DNA of 19,673 bases from Bacillota bacterium (GTDB lineage Bacteria; Bacillota; Bacilli; Alicyclobacillales; SLC66), in the NCBI GenBank assembly GCA_021846145.1, contig JAJZCJ010000023.1, positions 1 through 19,673 on the forward strand. Reading direction: 5' to 3'. The translations under genes and the position numbers were made by a program. Under the pieces are notes generated by a model, which saw only the letters and a list, made by a program, of their open reading frames with translations, did not search any database and was not told the DNA's origin. Shown piece by piece: positions 7,646 through 14,731 of this stretch; position 1 is the first letter of the stretch, and the number at the start of each line of letters is the position of its first letter.

Positions 7646-8746
7646 TCACTTGGTGACCCGTTCCTCTTGTGCGTAACGAACCAGTGCCAAAAAGCGATAG
7701 ACAAAATGTGCGAACTTCGAATAGGGGGCAGTAAAGAATAAAGCAGCGACACTGCCTAAATGTACTACCAATATCATTCCCATTGCTGCTGTGTCCCGAA
7801 ATACCAACAACACCATCCCTGTCATGGCAACGGTCAGCAGTGCGACAGAAAAAGACGTTCCTGACTGTGTGGCGCGCGTGTCCGTAACCAATTGATCATT
7901 CTTTTTTTTCACAACCAGCAGTCCCCAAATTCCAATAATAATGCCGATCCCGCCTAAGACACCCAAAATTACCACCGGGTTATACCACGGATACGGTGCC
8001 TGAATGTATAAGAAATGTGAGTAAAATGCTCCTAGCGTGGTCGAGGAAAAATCAAGCAAGAACCCATAGAACACAAGGTGATGCAGCCATCTGCGACTCC
8101 TTGGCAATTCGTCAGAGTGAGTCGTACAATCCGCACCATCTCCCCCCAAGTAGCGTAGACTAAGTGCATACGATATAGCCGTAGCCACATCTTTTCCCCT
8201 TATTTTGTCAGATTGTGGTGGCCGTATATCCCTCCAGAATTTCCATGCCCCGAGTGCCCATCCGCCAACCATCCACAGACCGAGTAGTCCGAATAAACCT
8301 TCCAGTACAGTCTCGGAAATCAATTGATAGAATGCACCGGTTCCCACATGCTGCATCCAAATCCCCGCAACACCATTGGTTGCCAAAACAATAGCTAGCA
8401 GCAATGCGATGCCGATCACAGCGACCATCCAAAACCCACTATGCTTGTCTCCGAATGTCTTTGCCCATGCACTTGGCCAAGCGTACTGGCGATACGACTT
8501 TTCACGCAGATCACTAAACAATTTTGGTGGATTAATGTCAAACACATGCGGTGTAGTAAACGGACATGCAAAGTAACAATCACGGCAATCGTGGCACAGA
8601 TTGGCCAAGTATGCCAAGTCGCTTGAAGAGAAATCACGGTGCCGCTCAATCGCTCTCCATACCGCACAATAACCTTCACAATATCGGCAAGCGTTGCAAA
8701 TACGCATTTGGCGTTTTCCATCATCCACCAGTTTATTTTGCTGCAT
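7646..8746 (-). CDS. tcuB: TcuB, Fe-S membrane protein that reoxidises tricarballylate dehydrogenase
   Basis: TcuB (CitB/TcuB family) takes electrons from the reduced FAD of TcuA and passes them to the quinone pool. The 366-residue protein starts with two cysteine clusters, C17-C20-C23-C27 and C51-C54-C57-C61 followed by Pro, typical of a ferredoxin-like binding region for two Fe-S clusters. Five to six transmembrane segments follow, with histidines such as RRWLHHLVFYG that could ligate heme. The ATG at 8746 lies inside the end of tcuA (14-bp overlap), as expected for partners translated together. No strong terminator is visible after the stop. The length is close to the family norm. The exact substrate of the pair could be a related tricarboxylate. 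Confidence 0.9.
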   Translation of the reverse strand: MQQNKLVDDGKRQMRICNACRYCEGYCAVWRAIERHRDFSSSDLAYLANLCHDCRDCYFACPFTTPHVFDINPPKLFSDLREKSYRQYAWPSAWAKTFGDKHSGFWMVAVIGIALLLAIVLATNGVAGIWMQHVGTGAFYQLISETVLEGLFGLLGLWMVGGWALGAWKFWRDIRPPQSDKIRGKDVATAISYALSLRYLGGDGADCTTHSDELPRSRRWLHHLVFYGFLLDFSSTTLGAFYSHFLYIQAPYPWYNPVVILGVLGGIGIIIGIWGLLVVKKKNDQLVTDTRATQSGTSFSVALLTVAMTGMVLLVFRDTAAMGMILVVHLGSVAALFFTAPYSKFAHFVYRFLALVRYAQEERVTK

Positions 8747-10133
8747 TTGCTGCTTCCCCCCCTGCTATTCGTCCTAACACAGCACCCATCGTGAGTCCAA
8801 AACCAGCCAAGTAACCACGACAGAGGACGTTGCCAGCTACAATTTCTCCGGCGGCAAACATATTCGCAGCAAAGCGTCCGTCATTCAACTTGATCCTTGC
8901 CTGCTCGTTCACCTCTACCCCTAGGTAGGTAAAAGTAATCCCGGTCTTCAGGGGATAGGCATAAAACGGAGGTTCATCGACTCGGACCGCCCAATGACTT
9001 TTTGGGGGCGTCAATCCCACCGTTCGGCAGTTGTCCAATTCAGCGGGATTGAATACGCCTGAGTGTACACTTTGGTTAAAGTTTTCAATAGTGTCTATCA
9101 ACACGGTACCATCGAGCCCCAGCTTTTCGGCGAGTTCACCGATCGTTCCCGCAGAAATGGGCTCAAACACTGACGGCATAAATTTCTCCAGAACCTTACT
9201 GTCGATAATGGAGTAAGCAATCTGATCAGGCTGCCTAGCAATCAGTCCACCCCAAATGGCGTAACGTTTGGGCCAGAAGTCTTCCCCTTCGTCGTAGAAT
9301 CTATGGCAATATTTATTGACCACGATCCCGAACGGTACGCTGTCCAGCCGCGTCACAATTCCGCCATCATACTTCGGCGCACGTCCATCCACCGCGACGG
9401 CATGAAAAGCGTTCGACTCCCCGACCTGAGCAACTCCATTGTTGAGCAATACCTCGAGGACATTGCCCTGATTGAATCGTGTACCGCGGATAATAAAATT
9501 GTCTGCGGCCGCTCCCCAGTACTGTCTGTGCCATTCGACATTCGCCTCAAAACCACCCGATGCCACAATCACTGTGCGCGCTTGGACCATAACGTTCGCG
9601 TTCTCTCTCCGCACTTTTGCAGCCCGAAACTCTACACCATCAATGATAAAATCCTCCACAAAAGATTCGTACCAGACATCAATCCCACTGTCCTGAGCAG
9701 AATCATAGTAGGCGTTCATCATTGCTTTGCCACCGCCAAGTTGAAAGATGTTCGTCCGGGCTAAGTGCAGCGTCCCGGAAAGTGCCGGTTGCCAGCGAAT
9801 TCCCTGCTTACTGAGCCAATCTGGGAGTTCTTCAGACTTACACACTATTAATCGGGCTAGGTCTTGATTAATTGCTCCACCGGCAACACGGGTTAAATCC
9901 TCCAAGAATTCCTCTTCTGGGTAAGTTCCGGTCATATACTGGTTCTCACGTGTGTGCATTACTCGAAAGTCACGAGTAAGCCTGCTGTTTCCACCACGAT
10001 AAAATTCGGGGGCACGTTCGACAACCAACACCTTAGCTCCCCGTTCATACGCCGACAGTGCAGCAGAAAGAGCCGCATTTCCTCCCCCGACCACCATCAC
10101 GTCATAATCCTCATGAAGTATTTCCCGATTCAT
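8733..10133 (-). CDS. tcuA: TcuA, FAD-dependent tricarballylate dehydrogenase
   Basis: TcuA oxidises tricarballylate to cis-aconitate. The 466-residue flavoprotein belongs to the fumarate reductase/succinate dehydrogenase flavoprotein group. The Rossmann motif VVGGGNAALSAAL is at residues 14-26, RGGNSRLTRDFRVMH follows, and the C-terminal AAGEIVAGN plus GYLAGFGLTMGAVLGR complete the FAD site. The start at 10133 is chosen because GGGAGGAAG precedes it at short spacing. An upstream in-frame ATG at 10154 has no ribosome binding site. It is the first gene of a two-gene operon with tcuB and diverges from a LysR-type gene. The pathway is as established in Salmonella; other propane- or propene-tricarboxylates cannot be excluded. 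Confidence 0.92.
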   Translation of the reverse strand: MNREILHEDYDVMVVGGGNAALSAALSAYERGAKVLVVERAPEFYRGGNSRLTRDFRVMHTRENQYMTGTYPEEEFLEDLTRVAGGAINQDLARLIVCKSEELPDWLSKQGIRWQPALSGTLHLARTNIFQLGGGKAMMNAYYDSAQDSGIDVWYESFVEDFIIDGVEFRAAKVRRENANVMVQARTVIVASGGFEANVEWHRQYWGAAADNFIIRGTRFNQGNVLEVLLNNGVAQVGESNAFHAVAVDGRAPKYDGGIVTRLDSVPFGIVVNKYCHRFYDEGEDFWPKRYAIWGGLIARQPDQIAYSIIDSKVLEKFMPSVFEPISAGTIGELAEKLGLDGTVLIDTIENFNQSVHSGVFNPAELDNCRTVGLTPPKSHWAVRVDEPPFYAYPLKTGITFTYLGVEVNEQARIKLNDGRFAANMFAAGEIVAGNVLCRGYLAGFGLTMGAVLGRIAGGEAANAAK

Positions 10134-10169
10134 GTTCTTCCTCCCAAATTTCATCGATGTTAAATCAGA

Positions 10170-10198
10170 AATACAAACTCCGCTGCAAAGTGATTCAA
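10170..10198 (-). promoter_or_regulatory. Candidate tcuAB promoter
   Basis: On the minus strand TTGAAT (10193-10198) and TGTATT (10170-10175) are separated by 17 bp. Each matches the sigma-A consensus at four of six positions. The start would fall near 10163, about 30 bp before the tcuA ATG. The moderate boxes fit an activator-dependent promoter. Confidence 0.45.
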
Positions 10199-10211
10199 TT
10201 TCAAATTCAGC

Positions 10212-10223
10212 ATAGTATACTAT
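10212..10223. promoter_or_regulatory. Palindrome ATAGTATACTAT, probable LysR-type operator
   Basis: This is a perfect 12-bp palindrome in the tcuA-LysR divergent region. It is flanked symmetrically by AATT four bases beyond each end, giving an imperfect 28-bp dyad. Its centre lies near -55 relative to the tcuAB start predicted from the promoter at 10170-10198, where LysR-type activators commonly bind. The half-site ACTATTT also occurs near 14130, upstream of the PrpF-family gene. Binding is inferred. Confidence 0.5.
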
Positions 10224-10299
10224 TTGTAATTAAAAAAATATTGATATTGAATAGAACTCCATCAAGGTTGTCTATGAATAAAAAAAGGATGAAACGATT

Positions 10300-11160
10300 A
10301 TGGAAGAAAAAGATTGGCGCATTCTGCACATGCTATCTGAAGAGAAGAACATCACCAAGGCTGCACAAAAACTGTACTTGTCCCAACCGTCAATAACATA
10401 CCGCGTTCAGCAAATTGAGAAAGAATTTGGGGTCCCGCTGTTGATTCGGAAAAAGACAGGCGTTGAGTTTACAGAACCCGGCCATTCACTCGTGGCATAC
10501 GCGAAAAAAATGCTCACTGATCTGCAAAACATCAAAGACCAAATGGCCAACCACAGCGTGACCATCAAAGGCACTCTACGCCTTGGTGTCTCCAGTACAT
10601 TTGCCCGTTATAAACTACCCGAATTGCTGAAGAATTTTTTAGATGACAACCCCGGTGTGGAGATCAATGTAAAAACCGGGTGGTCTACCGACATCATTCA
10701 ATGCATGATCAAAGAGGAGGTGCATATTGGCATTGTCCGCGGCGAGCCACGTTGGATCGAAGAAAAACGACGCTTATTCAGTGAATCGATCTATATTGTT
10801 TCGAAGCACGAACTTGATTTAAATAAGCTGCCCACTCTACCCTGGATCAACTATCAGACCGACCCCGCGTTCAAAAATGTAATCGACAACTGGTGGCTAG
10901 ACAATTACCCAACGCTGCAACCAGGCATCACAATGGAAGTCGACAACCTCGAGACCTGCAAAGCTTTTGTAAAACAGGGTTTGGGCTATGCCGTTCTACC
11001 GGAAATTTCCTTACAAAAAACGGATCAACTGTGCTTACACCCAATGACCACCAAGGAGGAGTTCGCGCTTAGACGCAACACGTGGCTGATTTTTCGCAAG
11101 GAGATGCTCGGCTTAGCAGTTGTAACCGCCTTCGTCAACTTTATCGCAAGCTATTTTTGA
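10300..11160 (+). CDS. LysR-family transcriptional regulator, probable activator of the tricarboxylate genes
   Basis: The 286-residue LysR-type regulator has a winged helix-turn-helix at about residues 5-60 (KNITKAAQKLYLSQPSITYR, then EKEFGVPLLIRKKTGVEFTEPG). A periplasmic-binding-protein-like effector domain follows from about residue 90 (GTLRLGVSSTFARYKLPELL onward). The ATG at 10300 follows AAGGATGA. It diverges from tcuAB across about 165 bp that contain a good palindromic operator, the classical arrangement for a LysR regulator and its target. It matches the role of TcuR in Salmonella, or of the citrate-responsive CcpC/CitR type in Bacillus. The ligand cannot be read from sequence, so no symbol is given. 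The gene ends at a 13-bp perfect hairpin. Confidence 0.9.
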   Translation: MEEKDWRILHMLSEEKNITKAAQKLYLSQPSITYRVQQIEKEFGVPLLIRKKTGVEFTEPGHSLVAYAKKMLTDLQNIKDQMANHSVTIKGTLRLGVSSTFARYKLPELLKNFLDDNPGVEINVKTGWSTDIIQCMIKEEVHIGIVRGEPRWIEEKRRLFSESIYIVSKHELDLNKLPTLPWINYQTDPAFKNVIDNWWLDNYPTLQPGITMEVDNLETCKAFVKQGLGYAVLPEISLQKTDQLCLHPMTTKEEFALRRNTWLIFRKEMLGLAVVTAFVNFIASYF

Positions 11161-11161
11161 C

Positions 11162-11195
11162 GCTGCAGACGCGCTCGTCTCAGCGCGTCTGCAGC
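11162..11195 (+). terminator. 13-bp GC-rich hairpin directly after the LysR gene
   Basis: GCTGCAGACGCGC (11162-11174) pairs perfectly with GCGCGTCTGCAGC (11183-11195) around an 8-nt loop, starting 2 bp after the LysR stop. The stem is very stable, but the 3' flank is AAACCATTAC, not a T run, so termination may be factor-assisted or weak. The rest of the gap to 11294 is AT-rich with nothing convincing. Confidence 0.6.
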
Positions 11196-11294
11196 AAACC
11201 ATTACAAAAGAATCGGTCTAAAAAATGCAAACAAGTGCTAACTAACACTGTTAAACGACAGATATGCTTTCTTTTTTCAAATTTCCAACAATTC

Positions 11295-12632
11295 TTAAAT
11301 TGACACGCTGACACTTTCGAGCGCTCGTGCCCGCGTCTTGGGACCAAAGGCAGCTATCAAAATAGCACAAATGAACCAACACGCCGCGATATAGATAAAA
11401 ACACTTTGATATCCCATGTTGTTGTAGAAAAACACCACAATCATCGGCCCGATAACGTTAGCCAAACGTCCGACGCCGTAAGTCAAACCGGAACCGGAGT
11501 TGCGGACTTCAGTCGGGTATAGTTCTGGGGTGTAGGCGTACAATAGTGGGGCAAAGGTTTGAATAAACATAGCTACCAAGAATCCGAAGATAATAATTCC
11601 AGCTGAACTGGACGACAGTCCATACAGCAACCCACAAGCGGCAATGATGACGGATACTATGGCAATAGCCCACTTGCGCTCCATCCTATCAGAGATGAGG
11701 GCTCCAATCAGCGCACCTGGAACCGCACCAATTTGCATCGCGGAAGACCAAGCTAGTGAGTGCACCAACGAAAATCCGTGTGAGACAAGCAGCGTTGGCA
11801 CCCAAGCCATGAAACCGTAGAAACCAAGCGTTTGCGCAATCCACAAAATTAATAGGATAATGGTACGGCCAAGGTATTTGGATGAAAACAACACACTGTA
11901 CCCCTTGTGGTTCACCTGTGCCTCAATTGTGCTTTCCACCTGCGGAAGTGCACCTTTTTCAACTTGCACCTGTTGTTCAATTTGTGTCATGACGGCTTCC
12001 GTCTCGGCAAAGCGGCCTCTATTTTCCAACCAACGCGGGGATTCTTTAAGCCGCAACGCCAACAAGCCGAAGATAAATCCGAGCGCTCCCCAGATGTACA
12101 CTAGTCGCCAGCCCCAAGGGGCGACCGGAACCATAAAACGAGAAACATATGCCATTATCGGGATACCCGCCAAGCCAATGGTCATAATCCAGCCAAGATA
12201 CGCACCACGTTTTTTTGCTGGAAACATTTCACTAATGTACGTGATGGCGACGACCGTCATGGCTGACAATCCAACTCCCGTGAATAAACGGGTGAACATT
12301 AGGAATGGAATGCTCGTCGCAAACCCATTTAAGAGCGAAAATCCTGAAAAGATGAAAATGGTCAGAACTAAGCTTTTCTTGCGACCAATCCGGTCGGCCA
12401 CCCACCCAATGATGGTAGCACCTAAAAACATGCCCAAGAACGTCATCGAAGTAATGTTGCCGATGGTCGACAAGCTAAGGTGCCACTGTTCTTGAATCGC
12501 GGGCGCAGTAAACGACAGCGTATTGATGTCCCCTAATTCAAAAAAGAACGAAAACGCCATCACCCACATGATATACTTGTGAAACTGACTGATAGGAAGC
12601 CGGTCTAAACGAGCGGCCACAGAACTACTCAT
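11295..12632 (-). CDS. MFS transporter, probable tricarboxylate (tricarballylate/aconitate) carrier
   Basis: The 445-residue major facilitator has about 12 transmembrane helices. Motif A GWVADRIGRKK follows helix 2 (about residues 76-86), with its second-half counterpart ALISDRMERKW. PRWLENRGR and the cytoplasmic loop between helices 6 and 7 are typical of the sugar porter/metabolite:H+ symporter branches, and PELYPTEVRNSG is also present. The start follows AAGGGGGAA. It lies 96 bp downstream of the PrpF-family gene on the same strand, separated by a cre-like site. In Salmonella the tcu operon includes an MFS carrier (TcuC), so import of a tricarboxylate is likely. Export, as proposed for TbrB of Bacillus thuringiensis, is a real alternative. 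The substrate is inference. Confidence 0.87.
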   Translation of the reverse strand: MSSSVAARLDRLPISQFHKYIMWVMAFSFFFELGDINTLSFTAPAIQEQWHLSLSTIGNITSMTFLGMFLGATIIGWVADRIGRKKSLVLTIFIFSGFSLLNGFATSIPFLMFTRLFTGVGLSAMTVVAITYISEMFPAKKRGAYLGWIMTIGLAGIPIMAYVSRFMVPVAPWGWRLVYIWGALGFIFGLLALRLKESPRWLENRGRFAETEAVMTQIEQQVQVEKGALPQVESTIEAQVNHKGYSVLFSSKYLGRTIILLILWIAQTLGFYGFMAWVPTLLVSHGFSLVHSLAWSSAMQIGAVPGALIGALISDRMERKWAIAIVSVIIAACGLLYGLSSSSAGIIIFGFLVAMFIQTFAPLLYAYTPELYPTEVRNSGSGLTYGVGRLANVIGPMIVVFFYNNMGYQSVFIYIAACWFICAILIAAFGPKTRARALESVSVSI

Positions 12633-12693
12633 AATGATTCCCCCTTACCGGATGATTACAACATTCACTGCTTCCATGTTTTTTTGTTAGTGT

Positions 12694-12707
12694 TGCAAGC
12701 GATTACA
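12694..12707 (-). promoter_or_regulatory. Catabolite-responsive element (cre), CcpA site
   Basis: On the minus strand the sequence is TGTAATCGCTTGCA. It matches the Gram-positive consensus TGWAANCGNTNWCA at every position but one. It lies between the PrpF-family gene and the MFS gene, 62 bp upstream of the MFS start. CcpA binding here would repress uptake or catabolism when preferred sugars are present. Confidence 0.6.
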
Positions 12708-12728
12708 TTCCGAAGAAAAGATGGCGAG

Positions 12729-13880
12729 TTACATCTCACTCACCCCCCGAACCCACACCTGACCGTCCATAATGGGACGAGCGGTGCGGACGAGCGTAAC
12801 ACGACGAGCGGTCCAATGACCGAATTTATCCTTCGCCACATCCGCACCCACTTCCAGTACCCCAGAGGGATGGCCGATGCGCAACAGTTGATCCGTCTGT
12901 GTACGTGCGGATACCTTTCCATAGGGAATCGTTCCCGGAATGTGGGCTGCCACCGTCAGGGCGATCCCACCTGTCACCGCGTACGCCATATGCAGTTTTC
13001 CCATAGTAAGAACACGTGCCACGATCCCAATAGTTTCAGCAGAAATTTTCTTCCCGTCAACATCTTGGTAGTCTAGCGGATGCTGTACCCAAGCAATCTT
13101 TGGTAACGCATGCGACGATGCCGCTACCACTTCTCCGCTGCTATACAATCCGAGTTGCCGACCCACTCGCTGGCGAATTTCTTCTAATGTCTGCCCCACG
13201 GGGTCAGGTAGTTCAATTTCCGTACCGCTCACACCAAGGTCATCAGCGTCTACCAACACCATCAGATTGCCCGCGTCGATCACGGTCACGCGAATAACGC
13301 GCCCGTCTGACAATACAACCGTATCCGCCACCGACCCGGTGGGAAATACCCGACCCGTCACGCCTCCGGTTGCATTGAAAAAATCGAGATAGATCGCTGA
13401 TCCGGAGCCTGGTACGCCCGATATGACGGTGTTGCCATCAGGCACAAAGTGCCCATTGGCTATGGCAAAGCGGGCGTGAATTATGGTGTTAGTATTCGTG
13501 TTAAAAATACGAACCAGTGCCTCTTCATCATGTTGGGCCGAGACCAGACCGTGTTCCAAGGCAAACGGCCCAACTGCCGAAGAAATGTTACCACAGTTCG
13601 GTTTAAAGTCGATGAACGAGCGTTCAACACTCACCTGTCCGAAAGTGTAGTCCACATCTGCATCCGACCGACTAGAACGATCAATAATGGCAAGCTTACT
13701 CGTCGTGGGCGTACCCCCGCCGAGGCCATCAATTTGTATAGGATCTGGACTACCAAAAATGGAGAGCAGCGTTCGGAAACGTTCCGTTTCGTTTTGCGGA
13801 AGGTCGCTTCCTTGTATGAAAATACCCTTACTTGTGCCGCCACGGTAAATAGAACAAGATATAGATGCCCAATTTACCAC
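12729..13880 (-). CDS. PrpF-family isomerase, probable aconitate isomerase
   Basis: The 383-residue protein belongs to the PrpF family (diaminopimelate-epimerase fold). Members isomerise 2-methylaconitate, aconitate, oxalomesaconate or methylitaconate. Motifs seen are IYRGGTSKGIF at residues 11-21, GGGTPTTSKLAI with Lys62, and KPNCGNISSAVGPFALEHGLV with Cys96. The Lys and Cys are 34 apart, the same spacing as the proposed catalytic pair of PrpF as I remember it. Next to tcuAB and an MFS carrier, cis/trans-aconitate isomerisation is the most sensible role. No prpC/D or acnD is near, so a methylcitrate role is less likely. The GTG at 13880 is fixed by GAGGAGGGG just upstream. That ribosome binding site is partly inside a hairpin, and a terminator precedes it. 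Confidence 0.88.
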   Translation of the reverse strand: MVNWASISCSIYRGGTSKGIFIQGSDLPQNETERFRTLLSIFGSPDPIQIDGLGGGTPTTSKLAIIDRSSRSDADVDYTFGQVSVERSFIDFKPNCGNISSAVGPFALEHGLVSAQHDEEALVRIFNTNTNTIIHARFAIANGHFVPDGNTVISGVPGSGSAIYLDFFNATGGVTGRVFPTGSVADTVVLSDGRVIRVTVIDAGNLMVLVDADDLGVSGTEIELPDPVGQTLEEIRQRVGRQLGLYSSGEVVAASSHALPKIAWVQHPLDYQDVDGKKISAETIGIVARVLTMGKLHMAYAVTGGIALTVAAHIPGTIPYGKVSARTQTDQLLRIGHPSGVLEVGADVAKDKFGHWTARRVTLVRTARPIMDGQVWVRGVSEM

Positions 13881-13889
13881 GCAAACCCC

Positions 13890-13920
13890 TCCTCAGAGGC
13901 AACAAAGCGCTCTCTGAGGA
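13890..13920 (-). promoter_or_regulatory. Hairpin that sequesters the ribosome binding site of the PrpF-family gene
   Basis: In the transcript TCCTCAGAG (from 13912-13920) pairs perfectly over 9 bp with CTCTGAGGA (from 13890-13898), loop 13 nt. The 3' arm contains GAGGA, the first half of the Shine-Dalgarno GAGGAGGGG. When folded, it would restrict translation from the GTG at 13880. Confidence 0.6.
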
Positions 13921-13923
13921 CAC

Positions 13924-13960
13924 AAAAAGCCCAGAACAGCGGTTTGCTGCAGCTGGGCTT
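13924..13960 (-). terminator. Intrinsic terminator in the leader of the PrpF-family gene (attenuator candidate)
   Basis: Reading leftward, AAGCCCAG (from 13953-13960) pairs with CTGGGCTT (from 13927-13934). An inner CAGC/GCTG stem closes an AAACC loop. The T run is TTTTT, from 13924-13928. Only about 45 bp, filled by another hairpin, separates it from the GTG at 13880, leaving no room for a promoter. Any transcript reaching the gene must therefore read through. Confidence 0.7.
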
Positions 13961-13994
13961 CACAAGATTTCTTAACGGAGGATATCCGATAACT

Positions 13995-14073
13995 CAAGTG
14001 AAACAGCACTTGGAATAGATTTAGGGAACGAAGTTCAATTTTTCCCGGCAGGCATTGCCGCGACTCAAACTTC
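13995..14073 (-). ncRNA. Structured 5' leader upstream of the attenuator (unclassified RNA)
   Basis: Several short stems can form in the leftward transcript. GAAGTT (from 14068-14073) pairs with AACTTC (from 14030-14035) and encloses CGGCA-ATGCC-TGCCG (14046-14060). A separate CAAGTG-CTGTTT-CACTTG hairpin lies at 13995-14012. None matches a riboswitch class I can recognise, and the T-box sequence is absent. It may be an aptamer, a protein-binding leader or unimportant secondary structure. Confidence 0.4.
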
Positions 14074-14152
14074 AGTGTAAAAAATTTCAAAACTAACGCG
14101 ATTACAGTTATGGATAAATAAAATGACTACTGACTATTTATTGAATAGTGAA

Positions 14153-14181
14153 ACATTAGCATTTGTTGTTAGAAAAGTCAA
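14153..14181 (-). promoter_or_regulatory. Candidate promoter of the PrpF-family gene leader
   Basis: On the minus strand TTGACT (14176-14181, five of six matches) overlaps the DUF3870 stop codon. After 17 bp an extended -10 of the form TGC-TAATGT follows (TAATGT at 14153-14158). The -10 core is weak, but the TG extension helps. It would give a leader of about 265 nt. Just downstream, ACTATTTATTGAATAGT (about 14134-14150) is an inverted repeat sharing ACTATTT with the tcu operator. Confidence 0.35.
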
Positions 14182-14510
14182 CCGTTATTAGAACGAGTGG
14201 ATACCTCGTTCCGTCTCACAAACTCGGCTTCTAAATCATTCAAGGCAGCTAACAGAGCACTCTTGACCTTGCCAAAATAAGAATCTGTGACTGATTTTCG
14301 GATCAGATCCATGTCTTCTCGTAACGAGTACCCCCGTAACAACTGACGCACCATCTGCCGTCCCAGATCCGTAGCTAACGTGCAATCCGCTTCGAGAATC
14401 ACACCGAACCTTTTGTCGACTTCTACGGTCACCGCGAGCATTTCAAACACAGCCTTCGCGGCGGAACCCGTCGGCAGCTTGCCATGTCCTGCGATAAACA
14501 TTGTATTCAT
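14178..14510 (-). CDS. DUF3870 family protein
   Basis: The 110-residue soluble protein has the pattern of DUF3870: N-terminal TMFIAGHGKLPTGSAAKAVFEML, then VDKRFGVILEADCTLATDLGRQMV with the conserved D-C pair, LLRGYSL, then SYFGKVKSALLAALNDLEAEF. The family is found mainly in Firmicutes beside catabolic and transport genes, and its biochemical role is unknown to me. The ATG at 14510 follows GAGGAG. It reads in the same direction as the PrpF-family gene, 297 bp upstream, with the structured leader between, so it may be co-regulated with the tricarboxylate genes. The C terminus is a charged helix. No signal peptide or membrane segment. Confidence 0.75.
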   Translation of the reverse strand: MNTMFIAGHGKLPTGSAAKAVFEMLAVTVEVDKRFGVILEADCTLATDLGRQMVRQLLRGYSLREDMDLIRKSVTDSYFGKVKSALLAALNDLEAEFVRRNEVSTRSNNG

Positions 14511-14634
14511 AAGTGACCACTCCTCTAACTTGTAACGGGCACTAGAATTCTTTACAGTATCTTACTACAATGATTTATTTAAAACCATCATATACCTATA
14601 TGAATCTTTTTCGATGTGGTCACTGGGAGCTAGA

Positions 14635-14708
14635 GCGAGAGACAACGAATGCGCTCACTTACGCGCGCGACACACGCAAATCCGTTCGCCACATACATTG
14701 TCTCTCGC
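14635..14708. repeat. Long-loop 11-bp inverted repeat in the arsC-DUF3870 gap
   Basis: GCGAGAGACAA (14635-14645) and TTGTCTCTCGC (14698-14708) are perfect inverted repeats around a 52-bp GC-rich interior. AGCT/AGCT flanks allow a further 4 bp of pairing. In the same 220-bp gap, AGTGACCAC (14512-14520) and GTGGTCACT (14616-14624) form a second perfect 9-bp inverted pair, and CATATA-CC-TATATG (14589-14602) is a palindrome. Apart from these dyads the gap holds no gene I can support. It must contain the arsC 3' end and the DUF3870 promoter. Confidence 0.45.
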
Positions 14709-14731
14709 GTGAGCTATCCACAGCTAGTTAG

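Noticed and set aside
13893..14090. 65-codon leftward ORF as a leader peptide of the attenuator
   Set aside because: It starts with TTG without a ribosome binding site, has no run of regulatory codons and runs through the terminator stem. Most likely a chance frame.
13881..14160. T-box or other known riboswitch class in the PrpF-gene leader
   Set aside because: The conserved T-box AGGGTGGNACCGCG-like sequence is absent, and I could not match any other well-known aptamer core. Kept only as an unclassified leader.
14635..14708. Insertion-sequence remnant bounded by the 11-bp inverted repeat
   Set aside because: The 52-bp interior cannot hold a transposase, no target-site duplication is evident and the arms are more like an RNA or DNA stem.
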